Source: Lasiosphaeria ovina
Taxonomy: Eukaryota > Ascomycota > Sordariomycetes > Sordariales > Lasiosphaeriaceae
NCBI GenBank assembly: GCA_033439765.1
Contig: JAULSN010000004.1
Location: 5,466,001-5,530,000 of the forward strand
Length of the DNA stretch: 64,000 nucleotides
Direction of reading: 5' to 3'
The notes under the pieces are model-generated. The model made no database searches. It saw only the letters and a program-made list of their open reading frames with translations, and was not told the origin of the DNA. Numbering within the stretch: the first letter of the stretch is position 1; every line of letters starts with the position of its first letter. Below are positions 24,611 through 34,897 of the stretch, piece after piece. Made by a program: the position numbers and the translations under genes.

Positions 24611-26008
24611 ATGGCCAAGACGGTTGTCATCCTCGGCGGGTCTTTCGCGGGCTTACACGTTGCCCATGCGCTGCTCAAGAAGCGCGACGCCGACCTGAAA
24701 GTCATTCTGGTCTCAAAGGTGCGACCCAAAAGTCCTTCTCTTTTTCACTTCCTGCTTCTTTTTCGGTTCCTTCTGAAACCTCGACCCGGAATTGTCAAAC
24801 CGTGCCCTCGCAATGCATGAACGCCGTGTATCAACCGCACGTGAAGTTCACGTGTAGCCTTGCCAGTCGAAAAGGAGAAGTGGCAGTGGCAACAAACAAG
24901 GTGCAGAGAAGAAGAAGGCAAACCGGGTGGGAAGGGAGTTGAGAGATGGCATCCAAACTAACACAACCCGACCTCACAGAATAGCCACTTCTATTGGAAC
25001 ATTGCCTCGGTTCGCGCCATCGTCCCGGGCATCTACAAGGATGAGGAAATCTTCAAGCCCATCTCCGAGGCATTGAGCCGGTACCCCGAGACCAGCTACG
25101 AGCTGGTGGTGGGTACGGCCGAGGCCGCTGACTTCGAGGCCAAGACGGTGAGCGTCACTACGGCGTCGTCTTCCGAGCCCCGCTCCATCTCGTACGACCA
25201 GCTTCTACTGGCCACGGGATCGCGGACCGCAGTCACCGGTGTGCCCTGGAAGGCCGCCGGCAGCTACGAAGAGGCCGTGGCCTTGTTACACGCGACGGCC
25301 GAGAAGGCTGAAGCGGCCTCGCACATTGTGGTTGCCGGCGCTGGCTCAACTGGCGTCGAGGTGGCTGGCGAGCTGGGCTTCGCCTGGGGCAAGACTAAGG
25401 AGATTGTGCTGCTGTGCGCCGAAGACAAGCTGCTGGGCGGTGACATAGTGTCCAGCGCGGCCGCCAACGAGCTCAAGAAACTCAACGTCCGCGTCGAGTA
25501 CGGCACGCGCGTCGAGGACACCAAACCGTCCGAGTCCGACCCCAAGAAGACCGACATCACCGTGTCTAGCACGGAAGCCAAGACCATCACGACGGACCTG
25601 TACCTGCCAACGTTTGGCCTCGTGCCCAACTCCGAGTTCATCGACGCCAAGTACCTCGAGGACGGTGCCCGCAAGGGTCTCGTGGCTGTCGACGAGTTCC
25701 TGCGCGTCAAGGACACCACCAACGTGTGGTCCGCGGGCGACCTCGTCTCCAACCCCCGCGCCGGCTTCATGATCACGCAGAAGCAGGCCGCCGCCGTTGC
25801 CAAGAACATTGAGCTCGCTCTCGCGGGCAAGCCGCCCCTCGCGGCGAAGGGCATGCCCGTCGACATCCTGGCCATCTCGACCGGCCGCAGCCGAGGCGCC
25901 GGCCGCATGGGCTCCTTCCGCCTGCCTTCGTTTGGTGTGTGGCTGGCAAAGGGCCGCCAACTCGGCCTCAACATGTTCCCGAGCTACTTGGACGGGAGCG
26001 TTGCGTAG
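24611..26008 (+). CDS. FAD-dependent pyridine nucleotide oxidoreductase (AIF/AMID/FSP1-like)
   Basis: Two exons, 24611-24718 and 24980-26008, give 378 residues. The first exon encodes only the N-terminal FAD Rossmann strand (VVILGGSFAGLHVAHAL), and a 261-nt intron separates it from NSHFYWN. A second Rossmann motif for NAD(P)H, VVAGAGSTGVEVAGEL, sits around residues 153-168. The FAD-contacting TTNVWSAGDLV lies around residue 288-298. Size and order match the AMID/FSP1 (AIFM2) family of type-II NADH:quinone-type oxidoreductases, which in fungi are linked to mitochondrial redox and cell death. There is no obvious presequence or TM segment. The intron holds a perfect CACGTG-containing palindrome (see repeat entry). 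The C-terminus (GVWLAKGRQLGLNMFPSYL) is family-typical. Confidence 0.88.
24838..24854. promoter_or_regulatory. 17-bp perfect palindrome with two CACGTG boxes in an intron
   Basis: CACGTGAAGTTCACGTG is an exact inverted repeat around a central G, inside the unusually long first intron of the FAD oxidoreductase gene. CACGTG is the E-box core recognised by bHLH factors (known biology); its use here is inference. Confidence 0.4.
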
Positions 26009-26631
26009 AGCCTACCGTTGCCATTTCTTGCGAGTCTGTTGCGATTGTTTCAGTGATACCTAGACGATGAAGAAAGAGACGAAGACGAAAGGAAGTCGGG
26101 GCAGATCTTAGGGTGGTCAGTTTCGCGGTACCATCTATTGCAGAAGGGGGGAGCAGAAGCCATGCAGTCTCTTCATACAACAAATACCCAGTCCCATATG
26201 GCTCATAGTTAAATAATACTCGCTTGCCTTTGATTATATATACAAGATCCTAATTCGGAACTATCAAGGACCATAGCCCAGTAGTCTCATGCTCCCTGAC
26301 CCCCTTGCCGCTGCTTATTCCGAGTCCCGCGCCGCCCTCAATACCGTGGCTAGAGCGTTCCCACCGTCCTACAAGGAAAGCCGAGAGCTGCAACGTCATG
26401 TCTCTCCTTGACGGGGACAGAAAGGATATGGAGTTCACCACGGCCAGAGTTCCAACACACATAATTGGGCGTTTCATCTCACAATGGAGGAGGGCATAGG
26501 TCGATGGATATACCAAGGTACTGAAACGACGAGACTCGAAAACGTAAAACCAGCGAGCGGCATGTCATATCATTTCATTATAATAAAATAAAAATAAAAA
26601 AGGGGGGAGGCAACAGCAGCTACTATTGCTC
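26009..26631. other. Spacer between convergent FAD oxidoreductase and END3 genes
   Basis: 620 bases with A/T-rich runs near 26210-26245 and 26575-26600 that could hold poly(A) signals for both genes. No coding signal is seen. Confidence 0.6.
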
Positions 26632-28002
26632 TCATCTCCCCGTCTTCTCGTCATCAATTTCCCTCCTCAGCTGCTCGAGCACCTGCTGGCGCGAGCGCAG
26701 GTGGGCCTCGAGGCCCTCGACCTGTTCCCGCACCGTCTGCAGGTCTTCGCCGACGCTCTTGAGGCTGCTGCCACCGCCGCCTTTTCTGCCGCCTTCCTCG
26801 AGGTCGCGAAGCGCCTTGCGCTTGTAGTCGAGCAGCTGCTCGAGCTCGCGCTTGACGAGCGCGGGCTTGGAGTCGCGCTTGGCGCCGCCGGACCGGCGCG
26901 TGGCGTCGGCCTCGATCTTGGCCATCTTGTCCTCCATCTCGGCGAGCTGCTTCTTGAGCCGCACCTCCTCCCAGTCGTCCGTCTTGGCCGTGCTGAAGTC
27001 GGTGCCCGACGACTTGAAGCCGCTGCGGCCCAGGCGCGTGAGGTACTGGTCGCCGAACTTGGCCTTGCGCCCCGTGCTCGTCTCCTCGTCCGCCTTGGTC
27101 GCCCACCGCGACTGCCCCGCCGTCCGCTGTTTGTCGACCTGGTAGTCGATCTGGCTGCGCTCGAAGCTCGCGCGCAGCGACGCCGGCACCGTGCGCGGGA
27201 TCCGGTAACCCTCGTGCCGGTAGTTGAGTATGTGCAGGAAGGCCAGGCACGCGTCCTTGTTGATGGACGAGCCGGCCGACGGGTTGATCAGGTTCCATGC
27301 TGAGCGGATGTCGGTGTCGGGCAGGTCGAGAGACTCGTAAAGATCCTCGAGCGCCGAGACTACACGCCAATGGCACAAGAGTCAGCTAGGCCCGGCACTT
27401 GTCTCAACTTGCCTGTCTGCCGCACGTGGGGGAGCACTTACATGATACCTCGCCTCGCTGGTCCCTGTTCTCCTGGTAGATCTGCTCGTACTTTGACTTG
27501 TCGGCGGGGCTCATGTACCAGTCGAAGCCGTCCTTGAGGCCGGGCTCGTCGGGGTCGTCATCGACCTGCTCGAACTGCACCGCCTTCCCCGTGAGGGCGC
27601 GCGTGGCCTGGACGAGGTGGGCTTTGGACTCGGGGACCAGCCAGTCGGGGAGCGTCGTGGGGACGTCGGAGTATTCCTGGCGGAGAGCAGTTCAGTTAGC
27701 CCTTTTGCCCTCTCGACACAAGCCACCGAGCCACGGAAGAAGCGGCCTTTTGTGTGAAGACGAACCCCGTTTAATAGATCGAAGATGACGCGCATGGCCA
27801 CGCAGAACTCCTCAAAGTCGAGGGTGCCATCGCCGTCGACGTCGGCCAGGTCCCACACGCGCTCTAGCTGGTCGTCGCGCAGGCCGCTGTTCTTGAGCAC
27901 GGGCGCCGCCTGCTCGCCCGTCAGGTACTTGCCGCCATTTGTCCGCGACGAGAAGATGTTCCAGTACGTCTCGATCTCCTGAGCCTCGATGCGCGGCGCC
28001 AT
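26632..28002 (-). CDS. END3: Endocytic adaptor END3 (EH-domain protein)
   Basis: Three exons on the minus strand, 28002-27766, 27676-27442 and 27359-26632, give 399 residues. END3 acts with PAN1 and SLA1 at cortical actin patches during endocytosis. The first EH domain has a canonical EF-hand loop, [12 protein letters not shown] (residues 54-65). A second, degenerate EH region spans the exon 2/3 junction ([17 protein letters not shown]). The C-terminal half is a charged coiled coil ([40 protein letters not shown]). The exon 1 donor is GTTCGT, weaker than usual but the only one that keeps the frame. A CGGTTG hexamer array lies 29-109 bp upstream of the ATG, probably in the leader or core promoter. 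Confidence 0.92.
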
Positions 28003-28562
28003 GGCCTTGGCTATCTACGTATTGTGGCTGCGGTTGCGGTTGCGGTTGCGGTTGCGGTTGCGGTTGCGGTTGCGGTTGCGGTTGCGGTTGCGGTTGCGGT
28101 TGCGGTTGCGGGTGCCTCGTTGTTTAGGAACTGTCGGTGAATGTGGAAACGTGGATGTAGCTTCTCCTCGGCACAAGTATGCAGCTCGAAAACGCAAATA
28201 TCGCACAAGCTTGGGTGGCGTATGGTGGTAAGCCCGGCGTGGTCCGGTTAGGGGGTAGAAGTGGAGGTGACGGGAGGTGAGGCTACGGACATCTCTCCAG
28301 TGCTCCACAGTCCACAGAACCCAGCGGCTGCAGTGGGGCCAGAGCTCCTGCCACAGGCCCACAAGGTTCCGCAGCGTTGCAGGGAGCGGCAGCTGACGTT
28401 CTCGTTGCGCACTACGTAAGGAGGTATGGTACATATGGGCTGCCGTACTCTGTAAACATGCACCTCAACGCCCTCATTCACATATTCCACCCACTTTCGC
28501 AAACCCGTACCTAATAAGTAACAAGTGACAACAAGACTCGGGAGCATAGGCCAAGGTATACA
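28003..28562. promoter_or_regulatory. Divergent upstream region of END3 and the Tse2-like gene
   Basis: 560 bases holding both promoters; the END3 side contains the CGGTTG array. No other clear motif is called. Confidence 0.4.
28031..28111. repeat. CGGTTG hexanucleotide array (about 13.5 perfect copies)
   Basis: Uninterrupted hexamer repeat of 81 bases. On the END3 sense strand it reads as repeated CAACCG, 29-109 bases upstream of the start codon, so it may be transcribed as part of the 5' leader. Confidence 0.95.
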
Positions 28563-29377
28563 ATGCTTCGCACGGCGCGTCAGCTGTGTCCGACCGACCT
28601 ACAGCACCAGAGTCGTACCTTTGCTGTCAAGGCGATTCACTCGTCGTTCCCTGCGTCTCTGGCGTACTACAGCCCCCAGCACAAGTCGCGTCTTTTCGAC
28701 TACAGCGAGGCTGACATCCATCCAGACGACCTAGACGACGAAGGTGTCGTTGTGGCAGAAGATGGGTTGGTCTACCCAAGCGTGCAGTCTGATGGTGAGG
28801 TCTCCCCCCCCCACCCTGTATGGTAATGTGTCTGTACGGTAATTACAGTTCCTTGACTAACATGATCTGGACATCGGGTAGTCTCCAACGGCGCCGTCAT
28901 GCTCCCAAATACATTCACCATGCAAGAGTGTGTGCGGAGGTACTTTGACGAGTTTCTTGACCGTGTAGAAGACGGCGAAGACATGGAGACTCCCCAGATA
29001 TATACCATACCAAAGGGTAAGTGATACCATGGGCCTGATACCATGGGCCTGGTCAGTCTATTAGCCAGACAATGCTGATGTAACACACACGCAACAGGGA
29101 CAGAGATTCCGAGCCATCTTATTCTGATCAACGACCACATTTCTCGTTTCTCTCTGCAACCATCCTACGGCATGACACTTCAAGGTTAGTGGCCCTACCG
29201 AATATACATGCGAGGGGTGTTAAACATAGGTACTGACTGTGGCCAGAATTGAACGAAGCCTTGGATGCCTTCTTCGACAAGCACGCCGTCAAGGAAACGG
29301 TGGCAGACTGGCTCGACAAGAACCACTTTAAGTCTGCGGTAGCAGATTACGCAGAGTCCGTCTGGAAGGCCAAGTGA
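28563..29377 (+). CDS. Tse2-like ADP-ribosyltransferase-fold protein (candidate), intact copy
   Basis: Four exons, 28563-28794, 28882-29016, 29098-29184 and 29247-29377, give 194 residues; all introns are GT-AG with matching phase 1. The N-terminus (MLRTARQL, then basic/Ser residues, almost no acids for about 27 residues) resembles a mitochondrial presequence. After it come SSFPASLAYYS, EDGLVYPS, SNGAVMLPNTFTMQ, IYTIPKG, RFSLQPS and LNEALDAFF. From memory, this order matches the fungal branch of the family grouped with the bacterial type VI effector Tse2 (an ADP-ribosyltransferase fold); I could not run a profile search. The decayed neighbour on the other strand shows the same motif order and intron positions, which supports a genuine family. 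Activity, target and whether it is toxic are unknown. Confidence 0.6.
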
Positions 29378-29641
29378 AGCTGGGAAGGAATATCGCGGAT
29401 CACATGTATGTTATCCCTAGAGTGGTCCGGTCTGTTACCAGGCACTTTTGGAACAGAGTACCAGATTCCACTTCTTTTAATTGCAAGTAGAAACAATCGA
29501 CACTCTTCGCCTCACAGGCTGGAAAGCCTTTGATGCTACCGCCCCAGACTCGTCTTCGCTCTGCAAGGCGTGTATGCACAAGAGACTAAACCTGACCTCC
29601 CGACCGTTTGAAAGGAGGAAGCTTGGTTGCCGTGGGTAGAC
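29378..29641. other. Short spacer between the two tail-to-tail Tse2-like copies
   Basis: 264 bases between the stop codons of the convergent copies. No coding signal is seen. Confidence 0.5.
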
Positions 29642-30343
29642 CTACAGCCACTCGTCTCTGGTATAGAGCCGTGCATGGTCCTGGAAGAAGCGCGTGATTT
29701 TCGAGTTCAAATCTACACAAAAACTCAGAATGGGTGAGTGTCAGGTCTGCTTGTCATGTAAAATCTGCTGCTGCTGTTGCTTGCGGGAAAAGGAAGAGAG
29801 TCCCACCGTCAAGCCTTATCTCCACTCCGCGCTGGAGAGAGTAGTGATCCATGTGCTCGTGCACAAGCAGCAAGTCGTCGGGCAGGCAAGTTCCTGGAGG
29901 TTGAGCAAGCAGACATTCATTTCAGCAATGTGTCTTCTCAACCAGCTTAATGCTATTAATATCGTCGCCCCAAAGAAGCGCTACTTACCAGCCGGGACCG
30001 CATACACGACAGCGTTGGGGCACCTAGCCAGGCGAGAGACAAGAATGTGCTGATACAGCGAGTTGGGTCTCATCGAGGCGCCGTTTGGTGCTGGTTTATA
30101 AATATAAATAAATATATATATGTATATTAATCAACATGATACTGCTGCCTCCGAGTATTACTGCCCTGCGTACGTCGGCGGCTGCAGCGCCTTGGGTATG
30201 ACACGGCCGTCGTCAGCAACAATAATGTCGTATACGGGCGCCCGAGGGAGCCATGCTCGACACGTAATTCGAGGCCCTTTGTTTACGCGAAATAATTCCT
30301 TGGGAAACGAGCTGGAGACTCTGATCAAACCTGTTGGCGGCAT
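29642..30343 (-). pseudogene. Second Tse2-like copy, probably broken at its first splice junction
   Basis: Minus-strand blocks: 30343 to about 30169 (ATG start; SSFPKELFRVN, VYDIIVADDGRVIPKALQP), 30090-29989 (PNGASMRPNS, VVYAVPAG), 29893-29807 (LPDDLLL, HYSLQ) and 29712-29642 (LNSKITRFFQDH, stop). The last two introns are GT-AG, phase 1, at positions equivalent to those of the intact plus-strand copy, and the third block is 87 nt in both genes. Between the first and second blocks I find no GT donor that keeps the frame: the available donors (near 30173 and 30164) lead to a stop inside block 2. The reading also stops soon after EWL, shorter than the neighbour. Most likely a decaying paralogue; a non-canonical splice or a sequence error is the alternative. 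The first-to-second spacer is AT-rich (TATAAATATAAAT). Confidence 0.55.
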
Positions 30344-30852
30344 TCTGAACCCAAGCTGCTGACGACGTGATTCTGGCTGTTTCTACAGAGTGAGGTGCAT
30401 TCAAAGGCGAGTGAGAATGTAAATATTAGGTAGGTAAGCTTGCGAGAAGGATCAATACGCCGTGTTTGGACAATGCGTGCGGAACACGGAATCCGGGATC
30501 GATAAACCGTGTCGCCGACCAGGGATACTGACAGCTTTCGAACCCCGCCAAGACATCGTCAAAGCACCGGAATATCCAGGTCCCTTTAAATTCCTATATA
30601 GCTAGGTACCCCCGAGTGTAAACTCGATATTGGTCCATCTATAACAAGCCGTCCTAGCCTCTCGTATAGCCACAGGGGAAAGGGAGGAAAAAGGAGCTGG
30701 GGCTCGCTTTTACACAAAAGTATCAAGCCAACCCTGAACGCTCGTCCACCAGCCAATCCGCATATCAGCCAGATATTTACAGACAGACATACACCAAGCC
30801 ATATACACATAACAAAGGTACCTCGGTACCCATTCATCCAACCCATCTGCCA
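30344..30852. other. Spacer upstream of the broken Tse2-like copy
   Basis: About 0.5 kb between the broken copy and the 3' end of the large low-complexity gene. No gene, tRNA or repeat is recognised. Confidence 0.55.
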
Positions 30853-33800
30853 CTAGCTTTCTGTCTTTCCTGCTCTGTTCTCTGCCTTTTGCCGTCTGAG
30901 AAATGAAAGGCTGGGCGGTGAGAAACTATGTGCCCTAGCTGCCGAAACCTCCTTCGCCTTCCAGGACCCCGTGATTCTCAGTCTTCTGGCCAAGGTATCT
31001 CCCGAGGCAGGATCGTAATCGTTGCTATCTGACCATTGGAGAGTGTCCACCTCGTCAAGGTCCTCGGCATCGGCGTCGGCATCAACGTCGATATCAATAT
31101 CAGAATCTCCTTCCGCATCCTCGTCCTCATCTGCTTCCGCATCATATTCGGAACCAGAATCGGCATCGGCCCGGGCGTCAGTGTCTGCACCAGCAGAAAT
31201 ATCATTGTCTGCATCAGTATCCGCATGGGCATCCGCGTCCGCATCCACACCATCTACCTCCTCGCCAGACTCGAATCGTCCAACGCCATGAGAAGGAGCA
31301 ACATAGCCTCTAGGAGTCGATTTCCGGTACGCCAATTCAGTCTGGAGATGCGGTAGTCTGGCGGCTCCCTCAAAGGGCCCCTCTTTCAGACTAGAAAGAC
31401 CCTTCGGGACGTCTGCGTCTTTGCCATTGTAGCTATAAAATAGCTCTTGCTTTCCGCCGGTGGTAGTATAATTTTGGAATAATACCGGCTGCGCAGCCGT
31501 GGCCGGAAGATCACGGGGTAGCAGTTGAATCTCTTCAGCTCCTACTACGCTGTGCCCAGGCTGATCTTCGTCGACATCCTCTTGGCCGTCATCGAGTCTC
31601 CAGTTCTGCAGCGGCGGCTTTCCACCAGTCTTTGTAGTCTTAGACGGCGTAGGCTGCTCTTCATCGACATCCTCTCGGCCGTCATCGAAGCCCTCTTGAT
31701 CGTCATCAACTCCCATGTTCTGCAGCGGTGCCTTTACACCAGTCTTTATAGTCTTGGACGGTGTAGTTGGCATACTGGAATCCGCCTTTTGATGACCGGC
31801 TTGTGTATTGGTCGGGGCTTGTTGGGAACCATCGGAGGGATGGAGCAGTTCTACTCCCTCGACCGTAAGAACAGTCGTCTTTTTCTGTGGGTTACCATGC
31901 GGTTTCTCAGGCGCCGGCTTTGAAACTTCCATGGTAGTCTCCTGATTCTGCTGCTGCTCTTGCTTCTTTTCCTTTTTCTTATAGGGACCTCTAGGACCTC
32001 GAGGCTTCTTCAGTGCCGGGTTCGTGACTTCCGAGCCAGAGTCCTGATGCTGTTGATGTTGGTCATCATCCTTTCCCTTCCGCCTCTTTCTCTGGTTCTG
32101 TGGCCCTGGATGATATTGGTTCAAGTCGCCCGAGATAACCCCAACAACATCAGGAATGGATGAAGCGGGGTGAGGCTGCTCCATCTGGTCTTGGCTACCG
32201 CTATTCTGGCTTGGCGAGACTGTTGCTATAGCATCCTGTATCGGCTGAAATTTCTCCCGGCAGAAGAAATCCTGAACAGACTCGCCCTGGCGGATTTCTG
32301 TCTGGATCCTATCAGCTAAGCCAGGATCGACCGGTCGAGACACTATCCCAAAAGCTGGAGGAGCGTCTTTGTGCTGATTGGTGGCCTCTGTGGATTTCCG
32401 AGTAATCGTTTTAGTAACTGCGACTGCGACCGTTTGGGAAGTGACCGTTATTGAGTCGAGAGCTGGGATATTCTCTGGGGCATCATCATCGTTGTCCGCA
32501 ACGGGGTTCTTCTTAGGTCTTTCTCGCTGCTGGGTTTCTTCGGCCAATTTAGACGCGTCGCGAGACTTTCGTGACGGTCCCGATCCCCGAAGGGGCTCTC
32601 TGGCAGCTCGTCGCGACTGCGCCAGTGCTGCTTGCTTGTTGGATTGTGCCTTTTGTATTTTCTTAACCGCCGGGGTATCTGACTTTTCCGCCTGAGATGA
32701 TGGCTGGGTTCGCTTTCTTGCATTGCTCTTCTTTGGAGTTCGGCCCATAACCTCGCCCGCCCCCTCGACATAGTCATCATCATCACGATCCTCGCGAAAT
32801 GTGACTTTTCTTGCTTTCGGTGGGAAGAGAGAGGGGGCCTCGCTATTACTCCTAAGACTAGGCGCCTCGCTTCCAAACCGACCTCGGAATGCGCTCTTGG
32901 CAGAATCTTTAATCAGGTCCTTGTATTTGTCCAGGTAGTTGTTCGTAATCTCCACTAACTGCACTGATCGTTGCTGCAGTGGTGGAGGTTTTGCTGCCAG
33001 AATCCTTTCAAAATCAGGAGACGGTGACTTTCTCTGCGGCGGGACAGAGGTCTCGGGAGCCGGGGAACCAAGAGGCGGTGCTCGGCTCTCTTCCCTTAAA
33101 GTTGAATTTGCCAATGCTGGACCGGGATTTCCCTGTTGAGAATTATCATTCTCCTTGATCCTGTCTTCCACCACCCGTGGTTGGCCATCTAGAGGCTCTA
33201 GATCTATATCCATTGGGGTTTCGGGCCCTGCTTGAGTCGGCGTTGCCGATGGTGACTCTGCAGCCCCCAGATCCTCCATCGCTAGCCGCTCTGGCCAAGG
33301 GGAGTTGTCGAGTAATGAGAATACTCTATCATTAGTAGTAGCAATATCATAGTTCTCGGGATGTAATCCTTGAGCCGGAGTCTCTGGAAGAGAGTTGTAT
33401 CCCCATGTTCTTGGGTCGTACAGCTGATGGAACGGGTCAACTCGCCGCGGGTTGACGGTTCCGGGCGGAGCATCTATCCTAACGAGCAACTCACCCGACG
33501 ACATGGTACGCGGCTTTTTTTTAGCCTGCTCAGTGAACTTTCTGTGGACCTCCATGATTCTCGTGCCGCACGAGACATTGAAATGGGGTACCAGACACCG
33601 CACGCCATCTTCCTCGAGATGATTCAAGGGGATGTCGTAGGCTTCTGCGCCAGCCGTGCCGCTGTAGTACCCCAACTTGGCTGCCACGCTGTTCAATCCC
33701 ATGAAGGTCAAGAAAGCCTTTCCGCGTCCTATATCCTTGCTAGTGATTGTGTCGATGACTCTGGAGGGCCGGGGACGAGACAGGAAGTCGTCAATCCAGG

Positions 33801-34897
33801 AAACGTCTATGGAATCGATGTATTCGAGGACATCATCCTCAAAATCCTCGGCCTTGTTTCTCTCGGAATCCACCAAGTCGATCAAATCCGATATCTCTTC
33901 GAACACCAAGCCAAGTTGGCGCGTTGCTCGAGTGAAAGACATTGGACTTCTAGTCTCTTCGTAGTCGCTTCGGGTAAGCTCATAGATGGTGATATACTTG
34001 ATGCCGTTGGATAGCTCGGGCCAGTTGGGCTGGCTTCGAGAAAGGGCTCGCAGCTACGCGGACCATTAGTTAGCAAAGCATTATATGTATTCGTCACAGA
34101 GCCAGCGCATATGTGCCGTCAGTAAATACCTTAAATGACTCGTCAATAGCTAAGCCCTCGAGAGTAGGTGAAGAGACCCGTCGGCCTTGCTGTCCCGTAT
34201 CTTCGACAGTGCCAGGAAGCGATGGCCTCCCTGAAATAGAAACGATTCTAGGTTTCTGCAGGGCCCGGTTATCGTTTGGTTTTGGAGGAGCGCATTGGGC
34301 GGGCGACCTTGGCCTCGTGATGATTCTGGCGACAACCCGAGTGGGATGCTGACCAGCTCCAGATCCCAGCGCCGTAACCGTGTCGCCGTCCTCGTCTGTT
34401 TGCGCAGTGCCGGTATCGGCTGGCTCTTGGAGTGGCCCGTCTTGGCTGTGACTACCAGGAGTTGGGCTTTCCGTTCGTTGCATCGAGATGCCCAGCACGT
34501 TAAGAATAAGGCGCTCGGTTTGTTCGGGGGCGGTTTGGTAGGACGAAGACGACGCCGAAGAAGATGCAGAGTCGGATTCGTTGCCGTCGCTGTCGCCGTC
34601 GCTATCGTCGCCATCGCTGCTGCCACCGCAGAGAATGACCAGGACACCTGGATGTCTGCGCGTCGGACCTTCCTTTATAACCTGCTCCTTCCATATTTCT
34701 GACGGCCCGGGGCCTGGGTAGGTCATAGGTAGACTGGGGAAGGCGCAATGCCCTGTGAGTTCCTCGTTAAATCCGACGTCGTCGCGCAAAAACACAGGTC
34801 GCTCGGCCTCAGTGGGTCTGCTGTCTTCCTCATATCTGCCTGGCCGCCTGCGCGCCGTGCCTTCCCGAAGCCGCATCTGTGACTCGAGATGCAGCAT
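30853..34897 (-). CDS. Large low-complexity, probably nuclear protein of unknown function
   Basis: Two exons on the minus strand, 34897-34130 and 34053-30853, give 1,322 residues in a kept frame. I do not recognise a catalytic domain. Order: an N-terminal Arg-rich/acidic region with an Asp/Ser run (about 95-115); a more globular segment just after the intron (NGIKYITIYELTRSDYEE; QLGLVFEEISDLIDLVD; SWIDDFLSRP; GRGKAFLTFMGLNSVAAKLG), probably the conserved part; then some 800 residues of disordered Lys/Pro/Glu-rich sequence with basic clusters (KKPRGPRGPYKKK, AT-hook-like) and a tandem duplication of about 35 residues (TPSKTIKTG / TPSKTTKTG, bases 31560-31764). The C-terminal part is Asp-Ala-rich (DIDIDVDADADAED). 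Inference: a chromatin- or nucleus-associated scaffold. The Asp-Ala run on the coding strand creates a Ser-rich shadow frame on the other strand. Confidence 0.75.
31560..31764. repeat. Tandem duplication inside the large nuclear protein
   Basis: Two adjacent, diverged copies encode a block of TPSKT(I/T)KTG, PLQN, DD(G)QE and DVDE(E/D)QP. The first copy in protein order is a few residues longer. Confidence 0.75.

Noticed and set aside
26626..27303. 225-codon plus-strand frame rich in Leu and Arg
   Set aside because: Antisense of the END3 coiled-coil exon, which is well supported by family motifs.
28015..28434. Frames with Arg-Asn or Ala-Thr dipeptide runs
   Set aside because: They are translations of the CGGTTG microsatellite upstream of END3, not protein genes.
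29694..30053. 119-codon plus-strand frame with a Cys run
   Set aside because: It lies across exons and introns of the broken minus-strand Tse2-like copy; the Cys run is the complement of CAG/GCA repeats in an intron.
30530..30550. TTCGAACCCC, resembling a minus-strand tRNA T-loop
   Set aside because: No T-stem pairing and no cloverleaf in the flanks.
30978..31356. Ser/Ala-rich and Ile/Met-rich frames opposite the acidic tail of the large protein
   Set aside because: Shadow frames created by the Asp-Ala repeat on the coding strand.
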